Shown here: positions 44,975 to 55,329 of the stretch, in pieces
How positions within the stretch are numbered: the stretch's first letter is position 1
How the letters are laid out: every line of letters begins with the position of its first letter
Source of the DNA: Lachnospiraceae bacterium OF09-6
GTDB lineage: Bacteria; Bacillota; Clostridia; Lachnospirales; Lachnospiraceae
Direction: 5' to 3'
Assembly: GCA_003435055.1 (NCBI GenBank)
Contig: QUMM01000001.1
Coordinates: 273,632 to 337,631, forward strand
DNA length: 64,000 nt
Translations under genes and position numbers: made by a program
Notes under the pieces: model-generated
The model's input: the letters and a program-made list of their open reading frames with translations, nothing else
Databases searched by the model: none
Told to the model about the DNA's origin: nothing

Positions 44975-46276
44975 CTACTCAAAATCTGGTCTTACAGGAT
45001 CCAAAATTGCCCTGGCATCAAAGAAGTCTGTCATACTGTCCCCATAATAATGCAGATCATAGCCATCCAGCACACGTCTGGACTGAACCACATAGTCACT
45101 GTTGACCTCCAGATAATCTGCGGTCGCCCACAGATTAAAGAAGAAACGATATCCGGCATCAAATAGCTGACTCTGCTTATAGCTTCCGGCTGATACAGAA
45201 TCCCCAAATGGATAGAACAACAGATCCGTATCTCCCACCAGGGATGCCACTTGTTCCTGCCAGTTATCCAGATCCTCCTGAAGTGCATTGGTGTCCATTT
45301 CACTTTCCATCATTGCATTGCTGTAGCCATTGCAGGCAATCAGCCAGCCATTTTCCTTCAGACTGTCCGCAATTCCTTTGATCGCTTCTGCATCGGTACT
45401 CAGATCATATCCAAAAACACCTTCATATCCGGTCAGCGAGATAATTCCTCTGGCGCCTCTTAAGGAAAAGTCCGGGTGTTCTTCTACGAATGCATCCACC
45501 ACCGGCACCACATCATAAGCCCCAATCTGCACATTTCCAGCTTCATCGATATACTCATTCTGGACACTGCCGTCATCCGCCAGCACCATTTTATCAGAAT
45601 ATGCACCGTAATTGGTATCTCTGTAATAGTTTGCCTCTGCAAAGGATAAAATAATCGGTGTTTTTCCATTTGGCACTGTCGGTGTGTTCAGAGCAAAACT
45701 GACGGTTCCGTCTTCATTTTCCACCTCCACCACCAGGTCATACACACTCATCAGAATATAATTATTGTCATATAAGGACTGCAGGATCTGTTCAAATTCA
45801 TCAATGGTCAATGACCAGTTATTATAATAATAAGTCATATCTGCATCTGAGAAAGCTCTGTCTTTGTCCGCAATCAGACTTTTCACAGAAAAATGTGTAA
45901 AGTCTCCACCATAAGTTGTCAGCGTTGCCTGCTGTCTCTGGTATTCCACCTTGGCACTGATCACCTGTTCATCATCCTGATATTCCTCATTGATGGCAGC
46001 CAGTTCTGCCAGGGCATTGGTATAATCATAAGAAGCCGCCAGTCGCTGTGCTTTTTCCAGATGCTCATTGACATTGTCTTTTTCTTCCTGCTTCGTTGCC
46101 TGTATTTCTTTTTCTGCTTTCATCTTCGGAGTCTCCACTGGTTCATTGTTCTCATACATTCCCAGTGTTCCGATGCTCTCTGCAATCTCTGCATTCATCT
46201 GTGCTCTGCTGCATCCCGTCACTCCAAACGTCACAGCCAGCAGACATAAAATAAGAGTAGATAACTTTTTCTTCAT
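44975..46276 (-). CDS. Polysaccharide deacetylase-like lipoprotein, catalytic residues missing
   Basis: 433 residues. Lipoprotein signal with lipobox Cys at about 22 (VTGCSRAQ), a Lys/Glu-rich coiled linker, then a deacetylase-fold domain recognised by GAYDVVPVVDAFVEEHPDF and GARGIISLTGYEGVFGYD. The usual metal pair is absent: the Asp motif reads ILSFAEANYY and the HxxxH loop is replaced by ACNGYSNAMM. It is likely a binding or regulatory relative rather than an active enzyme. nrdD follows 12 bases later. Confidence 0.75.
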   Translation of the reverse strand: MKKKLSTLILCLLAVTFGVTGCSRAQMNAEIAESIGTLGMYENNEPVETPKMKAEKEIQATKQEEKDNVNEHLEKAQRLAASYDYTNALAELAAINEEYQDDEQVISAKVEYQRQQATLTTYGGDFTHFSVKSLIADKDRAFSDADMTYYYNNWSLTIDEFEQILQSLYDNNYILMSVYDLVVEVENEDGTVSFALNTPTVPNGKTPIILSFAEANYYRDTNYGAYSDKMVLADDGSVQNEYIDEAGNVQIGAYDVVPVVDAFVEEHPDFSLRGARGIISLTGYEGVFGYDLSTDAEAIKGIADSLKENGWLIACNGYSNAMMESEMDTNALQEDLDNWQEQVASLVGDTDLLFYPFGDSVSAGSYKQSQLFDAGYRFFFNLWATADYLEVNSDYVVQSRRVLDGYDLHYYGDSMTDFFDARAILDPVRPDFE

Positions 46277-46342
46277 GGATCTCTCCTTTCCATGTTTCTA
46301 AGTATATCTACTCTCAAAGAAAATTACAAGTAAAAGCGTGGC

Positions 46343-47779
46343 TTACTGATCCAGGATCTCTTTTAATAATTTGTTTACCGCTGCCGGATCTGCTTTTCCT
46401 TTCATGGCTTTCATCGTCTGTCCTACCAGGAATCCAATGGCTTTCTGCTTGCCACCCTTATAATCTGCCACAGACTGTGGATTGGCTGCCACAATCTCCT
46501 CTATGGTGCTGCGCAGAGCACCTTCATCATTCACTGTCTTTAATCCATGGGACTCTACGTATTCAACAGGATCTACATCCTCTTCAAAGATCTTTTCAAA
46601 TACCTCTTTGGCTACACTGCTGTTGATGGTACCTTCTTCTGTCAGTTCCACCAGCGCTGCCAGATGCTCCGGGGAAAATGCGATATCTTCCGGATCCTGT
46701 CCGTTTTCTTTTAACAGACGCAGATTCTCTACCATCAGCCAGTTAGATACTTTCTTTGGCTTTTTACAGATGGCTGTTGCGGCTTCAAAAATATCTGCCA
46801 TATGCTTGGATGAAGTAAGGATCTCCGCATCATAATCCGGGATCTCAAATTCCTTCTTATAGCGTTCCAGTTTTTCCGTACGAAGTTCTGGCTGTGCTGC
46901 CTTGATCCGGTCAATCCATTCATCACTGATGATAATCGGTACCAGATCCGGATCTGGAAAATAACGATAATCCTGAGCGTCTTCCTTAGATCTCATCGCA
47001 TAAGAATATTCTTTGTTATCATCCCAGCGTCTGGTTTCCTGTATCACAGGTTTTCCCATTTCCAGAAGTTCAATCTGACGGGCACGTTCTCCTTCAATGG
47101 CCCTGGCAATAGCTTTAAAAGAGTTGATATTTTTCATCTCAGTACGGGTACCGAATTTTTCTGCGCCCACTTCCCGGACAGACAGGTTCACATCTGCACG
47201 CATAGAACCTTCCTGAAGCTTGCAGTCAGAAGCTCCCAGATACTGAATAATCAGACGCAGTTTATCCAGATAAGCAATGACTTCTTCTGCACTTCTCATA
47301 TCCGGTTCTGACACGATCTCGATCAACGGCACACCGCTTCGGTTGTAGTCTACCAGTGAACAGTCTTCCCATTCATCGTGTACCAGTTTTCCGGCATCTT
47401 CTTCCATATGAATCTCATGAATGCCGATATATTTTTCCCCTGCTGCTGTCTCGATCTCCACTTTTCCATCATGGCAGATCGGCAGATAAAGCTGTGAAAT
47501 CTGGTAGTTCTGTGGATTATCCGGATAGAAATAATTCTTCCGGTCAAATTTACAGTACTGATTGATCTCACAGTTAGTTGCCAGTCCTACTGCCAATGCA
47601 TACTCTACTACCTGTTTGTTTAATACTGGAAGCGAACCTGGCATACCGGTGCAGACCGGGCAGGTATGGGTATTCGGTGCTCCTCCAAATGCGGTAGAAC
47701 AACCGCAGAATATCTTTGTCTTTGTGGCCAGTTCCACATGTACTTCCAGTCCGATGACTGTCTCATATTGCTTTGCCAT
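46343..47779 (-). CDS. gatB: Asp-tRNA(Asn)/Glu-tRNA(Gln) amidotransferase subunit B
   Basis: 478 residues, tRNA-binding kinase subunit of GatCAB, which turns misacylated Asp-tRNA(Asn) and Glu-tRNA(Gln) into the correct amide forms. Opening GLEVHVELATKTKIFCGC, the NYFYPDNPQNYQISQ block, and a C-terminal YqeY-like tail (NPQSVADYKGGKQKAIGFLVG). Its ATG abuts the gatA stop (TAA-ATG). Confidence 0.97.
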   Translation of the reverse strand: MAKQYETVIGLEVHVELATKTKIFCGCSTAFGGAPNTHTCPVCTGMPGSLPVLNKQVVEYALAVGLATNCEINQYCKFDRKNYFYPDNPQNYQISQLYLPICHDGKVEIETAAGEKYIGIHEIHMEEDAGKLVHDEWEDCSLVDYNRSGVPLIEIVSEPDMRSAEEVIAYLDKLRLIIQYLGASDCKLQEGSMRADVNLSVREVGAEKFGTRTEMKNINSFKAIARAIEGERARQIELLEMGKPVIQETRRWDDNKEYSYAMRSKEDAQDYRYFPDPDLVPIIISDEWIDRIKAAQPELRTEKLERYKKEFEIPDYDAEILTSSKHMADIFEAATAICKKPKKVSNWLMVENLRLLKENGQDPEDIAFSPEHLAALVELTEEGTINSSVAKEVFEKIFEEDVDPVEYVESHGLKTVNDEGALRSTIEEIVAANPQSVADYKGGKQKAIGFLVGQTMKAMKGKADPAAVNKLLKEILDQ

Positions 47780-49266
47780 TTACTCCACCGCCTTTTCTAA
47801 CACTTCACTCATATCCGGGCAAATGATTTTTTCCTGTCTGCTCTGTTCATAGGTGTACGCTGCACGGATGATTTTCTTTTCCTGGAAACAGTCTCCCAGG
47901 AGCTGTACACCGATCGGCAGTCCTTTGCTGTCAATACCGCATGGTACCGTCATGCCAGGAAGCCCTGCCAGATTGCAGGAAATGGTGTAGATATCACCCA
48001 GATACATCTTCAGTGGATCTCCCAGGCTCTCTCCCAGCTTCGGTGCCGTAGTCGGCGCTGCCGGTCCCAGAATCACATCATAAGTGGCAAATGCCTCGTC
48101 AAAGGCCTGTTTGATCAGTGCTTGGTACGCAGTGCTTTCAGATAGTAAGCATCGTAGTAACCTGAGCTTAAGACAAAAGAACCAAGCATAATTCTTCTCT
48201 TTACTTCTGGTCCAAATCCTTCAGAACGGCTCTTTTTGTACATATTGTGAAGTCCTTCATATTCTTTTGCACGATAGCCGTACTTCACACCATCAAAACG
48301 TTCCAGGTTGGAGCTGGCTTCTGCTGCTGCGATCGTGTAATAAGCCGGAATCGCATAATCCACCAGACTTAAATCAAACTCCTCCACGATAGCTCCGGCT
48401 TCTTCCAACACTTTTGCTGCTGCCAGAACTGCTTCTTTTACTTCCGAATCCAGGCCTTTCCCCAGATAGTCTTTTGGAATACCGATCTTCATGCCTTTTA
48501 CATCTTTTACCAGAGCTGATGTAAAATCACAATCTGTACGTTCCAGAGAAGTACTGTCTTTTTTGTCATGGGAAGCAATCACTTCCAGAATTGTAGCACA
48601 GTCAGTTACATCTTTTCCAACCGGTCCGATCTGATCCAGAGAGGATCCATAGGCGATCAGTCCATAACGGGAGACGGTTCCATAAGTTGGTTTAATTCCT
48701 GTCACGCCGCAGAAAGAGCTTGGCTGACGAATGGAGCCGCCGGTATCAGAGCCCAGTGCATAAAAGCACTCTCCTGCTGCCACAGCCGCACAGGAACCGC
48801 CGGAAGATCCTCCCGGCACATGCTCCGGATCCCATGGATTCCTTGTCACTCCATAGGCTGAAGTCTCTGTGGTACTTCCCATGGCGAATTCGTCCATGTT
48901 CGTTTTTCCAAGAATGACCGCACCAGCCTGTTCCAGATTCTTTACGGCCTCTGCGGTATAGGTTGGTACAAAGTTATCCAGTATTTTGGAACTGCAGGTG
49001 GTACGCATTCCTGCGATACACATATTATCCTTGATGGCCACCGGCACTCCGGCCAGAGGCCCGGTCAGTTCACCTTCATCGATCTTTTTCTGCACTTCTT
49101 CCGCTTTTTTCAGGGCGCCCTCTCTGTCAATAGTCACATAGGCATGAATGGTGCTTTCTGCTTTTTCAATCTGATCCAGACAAGCGGTGACCGCTTCCTT
49201 TACGGTCACTTCTCCGGATTTTATTTTCTTTCCCAGCTCTACCGCTGTATCATCCAGTAATCCCAT
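47780..49266 (-). CDS. gatA: Asp-tRNA(Asn)/Glu-tRNA(Gln) amidotransferase subunit A, one frameshift
   Basis: Glutaminase/amidase subunit that supplies ammonia to GatB. Amidase-signature triad: Lys in VAIKDNM, the Ser in PGGSSGGSCAAVAAGE and GSDTGGSIRQPS. One base is lost at 48120: adding G to aagcactg gives RTKALIKQAFDEAFATYD and a 496-codon gene (495 residues), normal length. Start chosen at 49266, after AAAGGAG; it begins 13 bases after gatC. An essential gene if no other Asn/Gln charging route exists, so the frameshift is suspect. Confidence 0.93.
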
Positions 49267-49279
49267 ATTCCATTCTCCT

Positions 49280-49573
49280 TTACTCCACCGTCTTTGGGAC
49301 CATAAATGCGCCGTCCTTCTTTGCCGGGGCATTCTTCAGCATATTCTCGCTGTCATCACCATTTGTCACCACATCCTCCCGGAATACGTTGTGTACCGGA
49401 AATACATGGGACATTGGCTCCACCCCTGTGGTGTCCAGTTCATTTAACTGATCAATATAATCCAACATGGTTTCCATATCTTTTTTTGCCTGTTCTTTTT
49501 CTTCTTCGGACAATTCCAGCTTCGCCAGAATGCCTACATATTCCATTGTTTCATCGGAAATGATATTTGCCAT
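49280..49573 (-). CDS. gatC: Asp-tRNA(Asn)/Glu-tRNA(Gln) amidotransferase subunit C
   Basis: 97-residue small subunit that holds GatA and GatB together. Family blocks [17 protein letters not shown] and [18 protein letters not shown] with a C-terminal REDVV segment. It sits between aspS and gatA on one strand; GAGGAGC before the ATG. Confidence 0.95.
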   Translation of the reverse strand: MANIISDETMEYVGILAKLELSEEEKEQAKKDMETMLDYIDQLNELDTTGVEPMSHVFPVHNVFREDVVTNGDDSENMLKNAPAKKDGAFMVPKTVE

Positions 49574-49639
49574 AATTGTCGCTCCTCACTTTTTACTGAT
49601 AACTTTGCATGCTCACTGAAATTCTTCATTTCATATTTT

Positions 49640-50971
49640 CTATGGCTCCAGTCTGGATAGATCTCTTGGGAACAGTGTGGTCTCTCTGACGTTGTCTTCT
49701 CCTACCAGCTTCATGGTAAGTCTCTCCAGTCCGATTCCCAGTCCTCCGTGAGGCGGCATGCCGTGTTTGAAGGCCTCCAGATAGGAGTCCATACCTTCTG
49801 TGGTCATTCCTCTTGCTGCGATCTTATCCAGCAGCATCTGGTAATCGTGAATACGCTGACCGCCTGTGGTGATCTCCATTCCGTGGAACAGCAGGTCAAA
49901 GCTTAAGGTAAATTTCGGATCTGCCGGGTCATCCATTGCATAGAACGGACGTTTTTTCGATGGATAATGGGTAACAAATACAAAATCTGCATCGTAATCT
50001 TCTTTAAAGAGCTGACCAATCAGGGCTTCTTCTTCCGGTTCCAGATCGTATGGGTTCTTGATTCGTCTGTTGTATTTTTCCGATACCATTCGTTTGGCAT
50101 CATCAAAGCGTACCATTGGGATGTTGTCTGTCTTTGGAAGGGTGACATCCAGGATCTTCAGTTCTTCGCTGTAATGTTCCTGAAGGAACTTCATCGTGTA
50201 CTGTAAGAATCCGGTCTCCATACCACAGATATCCAGGAAACTGTCGATATAACCCATTTCAAAATCCAGGCTGGTGTATTCATTTAAATGGCGCTTGGTG
50301 TTGTGTTTTTCTGCTCGGAATACCGGACCGGTCTCAAATACACGATCATATACGCCCACCATCATCTGTTTGTAGAACTGTGGGCTCTGGGCCAGTACTG
50401 CAGGCTTGTGGAAATAATCCAGGCGGAACAGGTTTGCCCCGCCTTCTGCTCCTCTTGCACCAATCTTTGCGGTACGAATCTCTGTAAATCCCTGCTCGTA
50501 TAAAAATTCACGGAAGCCTCGTTCGATGCCTTCCTGAATCTTAAATTTGGCACGTTCACGGATATTCCGAAGGGAAATCGCACGCATATTCAGTTTTGCA
50601 TCCAGAGATGCGTTCATCTTCCATTTTGAGATGGCCAGTGGCATCGCTTCGGCTGGCTGTCCCAGAATCGTCACATCTGTCATACGGATCTCAATACCAT
50701 GAGGTGCCTTTTCTTCCTCTTTGACCGTTCCGGTAACCTCCAGAGTGGTACCCTCTTTGATCTCGGAAAGCGGTACATTCACCTTTCCCGCCTCATAGAC
50801 ACACTGAAGAAGACCTTCTCTTTTTCGTAAAATCACAAAGGCAATCTCTCCCATATCACGAATGACATGCACAGCACCGTTTACTTTTACCGTCTGACCT
50901 ACCAGTTCCGGCTTCACTAATTCACTGATCTCTTTTGTTTCTTTTTTGATTACTCCACTTACATATTCCAT
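49640..50971 (-). CDS. aspS: Aspartyl-tRNA synthetase, non-discriminating (archaeal type)
   Basis: 443 residues, short form without the bacterial GAD insert. OB-fold tRNA anticodon domain first, then the class II core (motif 2 TGPVFRAEKHNTKRHLNEY, motif 3 GLGIGLERL). This type charges both tRNA(Asp) and tRNA(Asn), making Asp-tRNA(Asn) for GatCAB, which is encoded next. The ATG at 50971 lies seven bases after AGGAG; a second ATG is two codons upstream. Controlled by a T-box leader. Confidence 0.93.
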   Translation of the reverse strand: MEYVSGVIKKETKEISELVKPELVGQTVKVNGAVHVIRDMGEIAFVILRKREGLLQCVYEAGKVNVPLSEIKEGTTLEVTGTVKEEEKAPHGIEIRMTDVTILGQPAEAMPLAISKWKMNASLDAKLNMRAISLRNIRERAKFKIQEGIERGFREFLYEQGFTEIRTAKIGARGAEGGANLFRLDYFHKPAVLAQSPQFYKQMMVGVYDRVFETGPVFRAEKHNTKRHLNEYTSLDFEMGYIDSFLDICGMETGFLQYTMKFLQEHYSEELKILDVTLPKTDNIPMVRFDDAKRMVSEKYNRRIKNPYDLEPEEEALIGQLFKEDYDADFVFVTHYPSKKRPFYAMDDPADPKFTLSFDLLFHGMEITTGGQRIHDYQMLLDKIAARGMTTEGMDSYLEAFKHGMPPHGGLGIGLERLTMKLVGEDNVRETTLFPRDLSRLEP

Positions 50972-51045
50972 GTTCATGCTCCTTCCTTTTCGTATTATAT
51001 TTCCACGAATCGTATTGGATCCTTGATCCGCTGGAAATACAAAAA

Positions 51046-51321
51046 GTCCCGGAACAGAAACTCTCATTCCTGTTCCGGGACGGTATATTCTCATATAGCC
51101 GCGGTGCCACCCGCAGTTGCACGCGCCTTTGCATGCCACTTTTGTACTTAACGCGTACCACGTACCGACTTACTTGTCTGAATACCAGATCTGTTCAACC
51201 GGTCTGCTCCAGAGTGTTCCCCATTGGTGATTCCCCTAAACAGCGTTCTCAGTCGGTGACGCTGTATTCCTGTCAGGTTCCTCTGCCGGAGTCTCCTTCA
51301 TTGCTTTACATCTCATTTATG
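51046..51321 (-). promoter_or_regulatory. T-box riboswitch of the aspS-gatCAB operon
   Basis: The conserved antiterminator motif GGGTGGCACCGCGG is at 51099-51112 (minus strand), followed by a 12-pair terminator hairpin (51046-51081) and T run; a large stem I lies upstream. Uncharged tRNA pairing would favour read-through. Both AAC (Asn) and GAC (Asp) triplets occur in the likely specifier region; I cannot settle which is read. Confidence 0.92.
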
Positions 51322-51327
51322 TCAGTC

Positions 51328-51356
51328 ATATTAACACAGTGATTTGTAAATTACAA
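51328..51356 (-). promoter_or_regulatory. Promoter of the T-box operon
   Basis: TTGTAA (51351-51356) and TAATAT (51328-51333) with a 17-base spacer, seven bases before the T-box. Confidence 0.6.
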
Positions 51357-51413
51357 GTCTATATTTAATGAAAAAAATGCATGAGTATAATGCAAGAGAC
51401 TTATTATAAAACT

Positions 51414-51845
51414 TTATCTGTTCTCCTGATTTATCCATTCTTTAATTTTTATTTCATCTACACCCACGATCTGAACTATCTCTTCGACAGACATTTTTCT
51501 TTTTGCAAGTGCTAATGCTACTTCCTGTGCTTTTTTCAATTCACCTTTTTCCCTGCTAGATCTCATGGAACTCTGCCAGTCCATCTGATAACGTTCTCTG
51601 GCTTCGCACTGCAGGCGGATTTTTTCGTCTTCTGATAGCTCTCGTAAGGCTACAACTGCCTTTTTAATGGATTCTGACTGTTCTGCCACCGCAAGAACCT
51701 CCTTCCATGTTTTCGCCTTAAATACGCAGGCCCAATGGTACAATGAACTGTTTCGTTCTTCTTCCGCCACCTGCTCCAGACAAGATAAGTCTAACACGTG
51801 AAGGGCGATTTTTCCAGTGAATTCATAGCCTGTATTATCACACAT
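51414..51845 (-). pseudogene. Rpn/PD-(D/E)XK nuclease family transposase, 3' fragment
   Basis: Only the C-terminal third is present: a helical region (LYHWACVFKAKTWKEVLAVAE, KAVVALRELSEDEKIRLQ) and a closing helix-turn-helix-like end (KRKMSVEEIVQIVGVDEIKIKEW). The nuclease core is missing and upstream bases have no ribosome site. Full-length relatives are about 300 residues and promote recombination. No terminal inverted repeats are seen. Confidence 0.65.
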
Positions 51846-52018
51846 TGGTGTGTTTATCAAGCAACTTTTTGTATATTATTTGCATCTTTTTGCCATATTT
51901 TCATCTTCTGTTTTATGTTGTTTCTATAAGGTATCTTTAACTAAATGTAAACGTAAATTCAATAACTCCATTTCCAAAGAGGACAGGAAAAAAGTCGAAA
52001 GACACTGTCACCATAGCA

Positions 52019-52060
52019 AAAAGACCATAGGATCTCATTTCTGAAATCCCACAGTCTTTT
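52019..52060 (-). terminator. Terminator of asnA
   Basis: Nineteen-pair stem with several G-T pairs around a GAAA loop, T run on the minus strand. The surrounding 51861-52116 region has no supportable gene. Confidence 0.8.
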
Positions 52061-52116
52061 TTAATTTTATTGCCAAAAGGGACAGTCATAAAGCCAGAAA
52101 ACACCGTCCCCAATGG

Positions 52117-53127
52117 CTACAGTAGCTGTATTCCAACCTTTTTTGCTTCTTCTGTCACATCTTCTGGCCACAGAGATGCCTGTACCTCGCCGATATGTGC
52201 TTTTCTTAAGTAGAACATACAGATTCGGGACTGGCCGATACCGCCTCCGATAGTGTATGGCAACTTTCCATCCAGGATGGCTTTCTGGAATGGCAGCTCT
52301 TTTCTTTCCGGGCAGCCGGCTTCATCCAGCTGTTTTAACAGAGCCTCTTCGTCTACACGGATACCCATGGAGGATAATTCCAGTGCAATGTCCAGCACCG
52401 GATAGTATACGATGATATCTCCGTTCAGGGACCAGTCATCGTAGTCCGGGGCACGTCCGTCATGCTTTTCTCCAGATGCCAGCTTGCCGCCGATCTGCAT
52501 GATAAATACGGCACCTTTTAACTTGGTGATTTTGTATTCCCGTTCCTTCGGAGTACAGTCCGGATACATGTCTTCCAGCTCCTGCGTGGTGATAAAGAAG
52601 ATATCCTTTGGCAGAATCTCCTCAATATAATCATACTGCAGAGACATATAGGTCTCTGTAGCTTTTAACGCCTTATACACATTTTTTACTACATTTTTCA
52701 ACGTTTCCACATTGCGTTCTTCTTTGTAGATGATCTTCTCCCAGTCCCACTGATCCACATAGATGGAATGAATATTGTCCGTATCTTCATCTCTGCGGAT
52801 AGCATTCATATCGGTATAAAGACCTTCCCCATGAGAAAAACCATATTTCTTTAACGCATAACGTTTCCACTTTGCCAGGGAATGTACAATCTCTGCCTGG
52901 GCATCGTTCTGCTCTTTGATTCCAAATGATACCGGACGTTCTACGCCATTTAAGTTATCATTCAGACCAGACTGCGGTGTAACAAATAATGGTGCTGTCA
53001 CACGCAGAAGATTCAGTCTGGTGGTCAGTGCCTTCTGAAAATAATCTTTTACTACTTTGATCGCTACCTGTGTGTCATGCAGGTTCAAAGCTGAAGCGTA
53101 ATCTTCCGGAATAATCAGGTTGTCCAT
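52117..53127 (-). CDS. asnA: Aspartate-ammonia ligase (asparagine synthetase A)
   Basis: 336-residue enzyme that makes asparagine from aspartate, ammonia and ATP, with a class II synthetase-like fold. Blocks: SGLNDNLNGVERPVSF, YVDQWDWEKII, GGGIGQSRICMFYLRKAHIGE and the end VQASLWPEDV. I prefer the second ATG (53127), eight bases after AGGAGG. It lies alone between terminators. The window also has GatCAB/AspRS and an AsnB-like gene, giving more than one route to Asn. Confidence 0.95.
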   Translation of the reverse strand: MDNLIIPEDYASALNLHDTQVAIKVVKDYFQKALTTRLNLLRVTAPLFVTPQSGLNDNLNGVERPVSFGIKEQNDAQAEIVHSLAKWKRYALKKYGFSHGEGLYTDMNAIRRDEDTDNIHSIYVDQWDWEKIIYKEERNVETLKNVVKNVYKALKATETYMSLQYDYIEEILPKDIFFITTQELEDMYPDCTPKEREYKITKLKGAVFIMQIGGKLASGEKHDGRAPDYDDWSLNGDIIVYYPVLDIALELSSMGIRVDEEALLKQLDEAGCPERKELPFQKAILDGKLPYTIGGGIGQSRICMFYLRKAHIGEVQASLWPEDVTEEAKKVGIQLL

Positions 53128-53193
53128 GTCCATATCCTCCTCGTATTTCCTAAAATCTTAGTATAACAGATTATGAAAATTATACAAGCGTTC

Positions 53194-54408
53194 TTATAAT
53201 GCTTTCATTCGTTCAATGGCCTCTACCGTATTGTCGTAGCTGCCAAATGCAGTCAGACGGAAATATCCTTCTCCACTTGGTCCAAACCCAGATCCAGGAG
53301 TACCTACGACATTTGCCTTTTCCAGCAGATAATCAAAGAATTCCCAGGAGGTCATCTTGTCTGGGGTTTTCAGCCAGATATATGGCGCATTCACACCACC
53401 GGATACTGTATAGCCTGCAGATTTCAGACCTTCATAGATAACTTTGGCATTATTCATGTAATAAGCTACCTGCTCTTTCAACTGAACCTTTCCTTCCGGT
53501 GAATAAACGGCTTCTCCGGCTCTCTGAACGATGTATGGTGCACCGTTATACTTGGTGCCATGTCTTCTCGCCCAGAGAGGATGCAGATTGGTCTCTCCTG
53601 CCTTTAATTCTTTTGGGATTACGGTAAATCCCAGACGTACTCCGGTAAATCCGGCATTTTTGGAAAAACTGCGCAGCTCAATGGCACAGGTTCTGGCTCC
53701 CTCACATTCATAGATGGAATGTGGTACATTTTCTTCGGAAATATAAGCTTCATAGGCGGCATCATAGATAATGATGGCCCCCACTTTATTGGCATAATCT
53801 ATCCATACCTGCAGCTGGTCTTTCGTGATGGTAGAACCAGTCGGGTTATTCGGGAAACAAAGGTAAATCAGATCCGGCGTCTCCTTTGGCAGTTCCGGTG
53901 CAAAGTCGTTCTCTGCGGTACACGGCATATAGATCACATCACTCCAGGTCTCCGTCTTTGGATCCCATGTCCCGGTTCTGCCAGCCATAACGTTGGAGTC
54001 CACATAAACCGGATAAACTGGATCACACACGGCGATCTTATTGTCCAGACTGAAAATTTCCTGAATGTTAGAGGAGTCACACTTTGCTCCATCGGATACA
54101 AAGATCTCATCTGCTGCAATATCACATCCACGATCCTGATAATCATTTTTTGCAATAGCATTTCTTAAGAATTCATAGCCCAGATCCGGTGCATAACCAT
54201 GGAAGGTAGCTGCGTCTGCCATCTCATCTACTGCACCGTGAAGCGCCGTGATAATGGCCGGAGCCAGAGGCTGGGTTACATCTCCGATCCCCAGACGAAT
54301 GATTTTTTTATCCGGATGCTCAGTGGAAAATGCTGCTACTTTTTTGCCGATTGTAGAAAACAGATAACTGCCTGGCAGTTTTAAATAATTGTCATTAACT
54401 TTTACCAT
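53194..54408 (-). CDS. dapL: LL-diaminopimelate aminotransferase
   Basis: 404 residues; PLP enzyme converting tetrahydrodipicolinate directly to LL-diaminopimelate, the short lysine pathway. The PLP Lys is in [15 protein letters not shown]; family blocks [25 protein letters not shown]. Start at 54408 after AGGAG. dapF is next upstream, so they form a diaminopimelate pair. Confidence 0.96.
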   Translation of the reverse strand: MVKVNDNYLKLPGSYLFSTIGKKVAAFSTEHPDKKIIRLGIGDVTQPLAPAIITALHGAVDEMADAATFHGYAPDLGYEFLRNAIAKNDYQDRGCDIAADEIFVSDGAKCDSSNIQEIFSLDNKIAVCDPVYPVYVDSNVMAGRTGTWDPKTETWSDVIYMPCTAENDFAPELPKETPDLIYLCFPNNPTGSTITKDQLQVWIDYANKVGAIIIYDAAYEAYISEENVPHSIYECEGARTCAIELRSFSKNAGFTGVRLGFTVIPKELKAGETNLHPLWARRHGTKYNGAPYIVQRAGEAVYSPEGKVQLKEQVAYYMNNAKVIYEGLKSAGYTVSGGVNAPYIWLKTPDKMTSWEFFDYLLEKANVVGTPGSGFGPSGEGYFRLTAFGSYDNTVEAIERMKAL

Positions 54409-54479
54409 TGTCTTTTTCTCCTGAAATTTTATCTATGTTACACTTCACTGTCGCATTCTGCAAACAGCTGCATATTTTC

Positions 54480-55313
54480 TTAAAGGTCAATCTCTCCGTC
54501 AAATACCGTTGTGGCACTTCCAGTCATATAAACTTTATTTTCAGTCCGATCCCAGAAGATCTTCAGATCACCACCAAGAAGCTTAACCGTAACTTCCTCT
54601 TCTGTCAGTCCATTCAGAATGGATGATACTGCTACGGCGCAGGCTCCGGTTCCACAGGCCAGTGTCTCTCCTGAGCCTCGCTCCCAGACGCGCATCTCCA
54701 CAGTATTCCGGTCAATCACACGAACAAATTCTGTATTTACACGATCCGGGAAGATCTCATGATTCTCAAATTTCGGACCGATCTTCTCAATTTCCAGATT
54801 CTTCACATCATCTATGTAAGTGATGGCATGAGGATTGCCCATGGATACACAGGTAATCTTCCATTCTTTTCTATCCACCATGACCGGCTCATCGATCACC
54901 TGCTCTTTTTCAGAACGTACCGGTATATCAACAGCCTTTAATATCGGTGTTCCCATATTAACTTTTACAGTATCTACTTTTCCATCTTTGATCGTCAGAT
55001 CCAGATATTTGATTCCACTTTTGGTTTCCACACTGATGCTGGTCTTATCGGTAATTCCATAGTCATACATATATTTGGCCACACAACGGATTCCATTTCC
55101 GCACATAGCTCCCTGAGATCCGTCTGCGTTATACATTTCCATTTTTCCATCAGCCACTTCAGATGGTTTGATCAGAATCAGTCCGTCTGAACCGATGCCA
55201 AAATGCCTGTCACTGACTTTGATCGCCATTTCGGACGGGTGCTCTACCGTCTCTTTAAAACAATTTACATATACATAATCATTTCCGATTCCATGCATTT
55301 TTGTAAATTTCAT
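54480..55313 (-). CDS. dapF: Diaminopimelate epimerase
   Basis: 277 residues. Makes meso-diaminopimelate, the peptidoglycan cross-link residue and lysine precursor, from the LL form. Two catalytic Cys in [12 protein letters not shown] and [12 protein letters not shown]; opening [17 protein letters not shown]. It is followed by dapL 71 bases later and preceded by the ANTAR regulator gene 16 bases away. Confidence 0.97.
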   Translation of the reverse strand: MKFTKMHGIGNDYVYVNCFKETVEHPSEMAIKVSDRHFGIGSDGLILIKPSEVADGKMEMYNADGSQGAMCGNGIRCVAKYMYDYGITDKTSISVETKSGIKYLDLTIKDGKVDTVKVNMGTPILKAVDIPVRSEKEQVIDEPVMVDRKEWKITCVSMGNPHAITYIDDVKNLEIEKIGPKFENHEIFPDRVNTEFVRVIDRNTVEMRVWERGSGETLACGTGACAVAVSSILNGLTEEEVTVKLLGGDLKIFWDRTENKVYMTGSATTVFDGEIDL

Positions 55314-55329
55314 AATTGTTTATCTCCTT

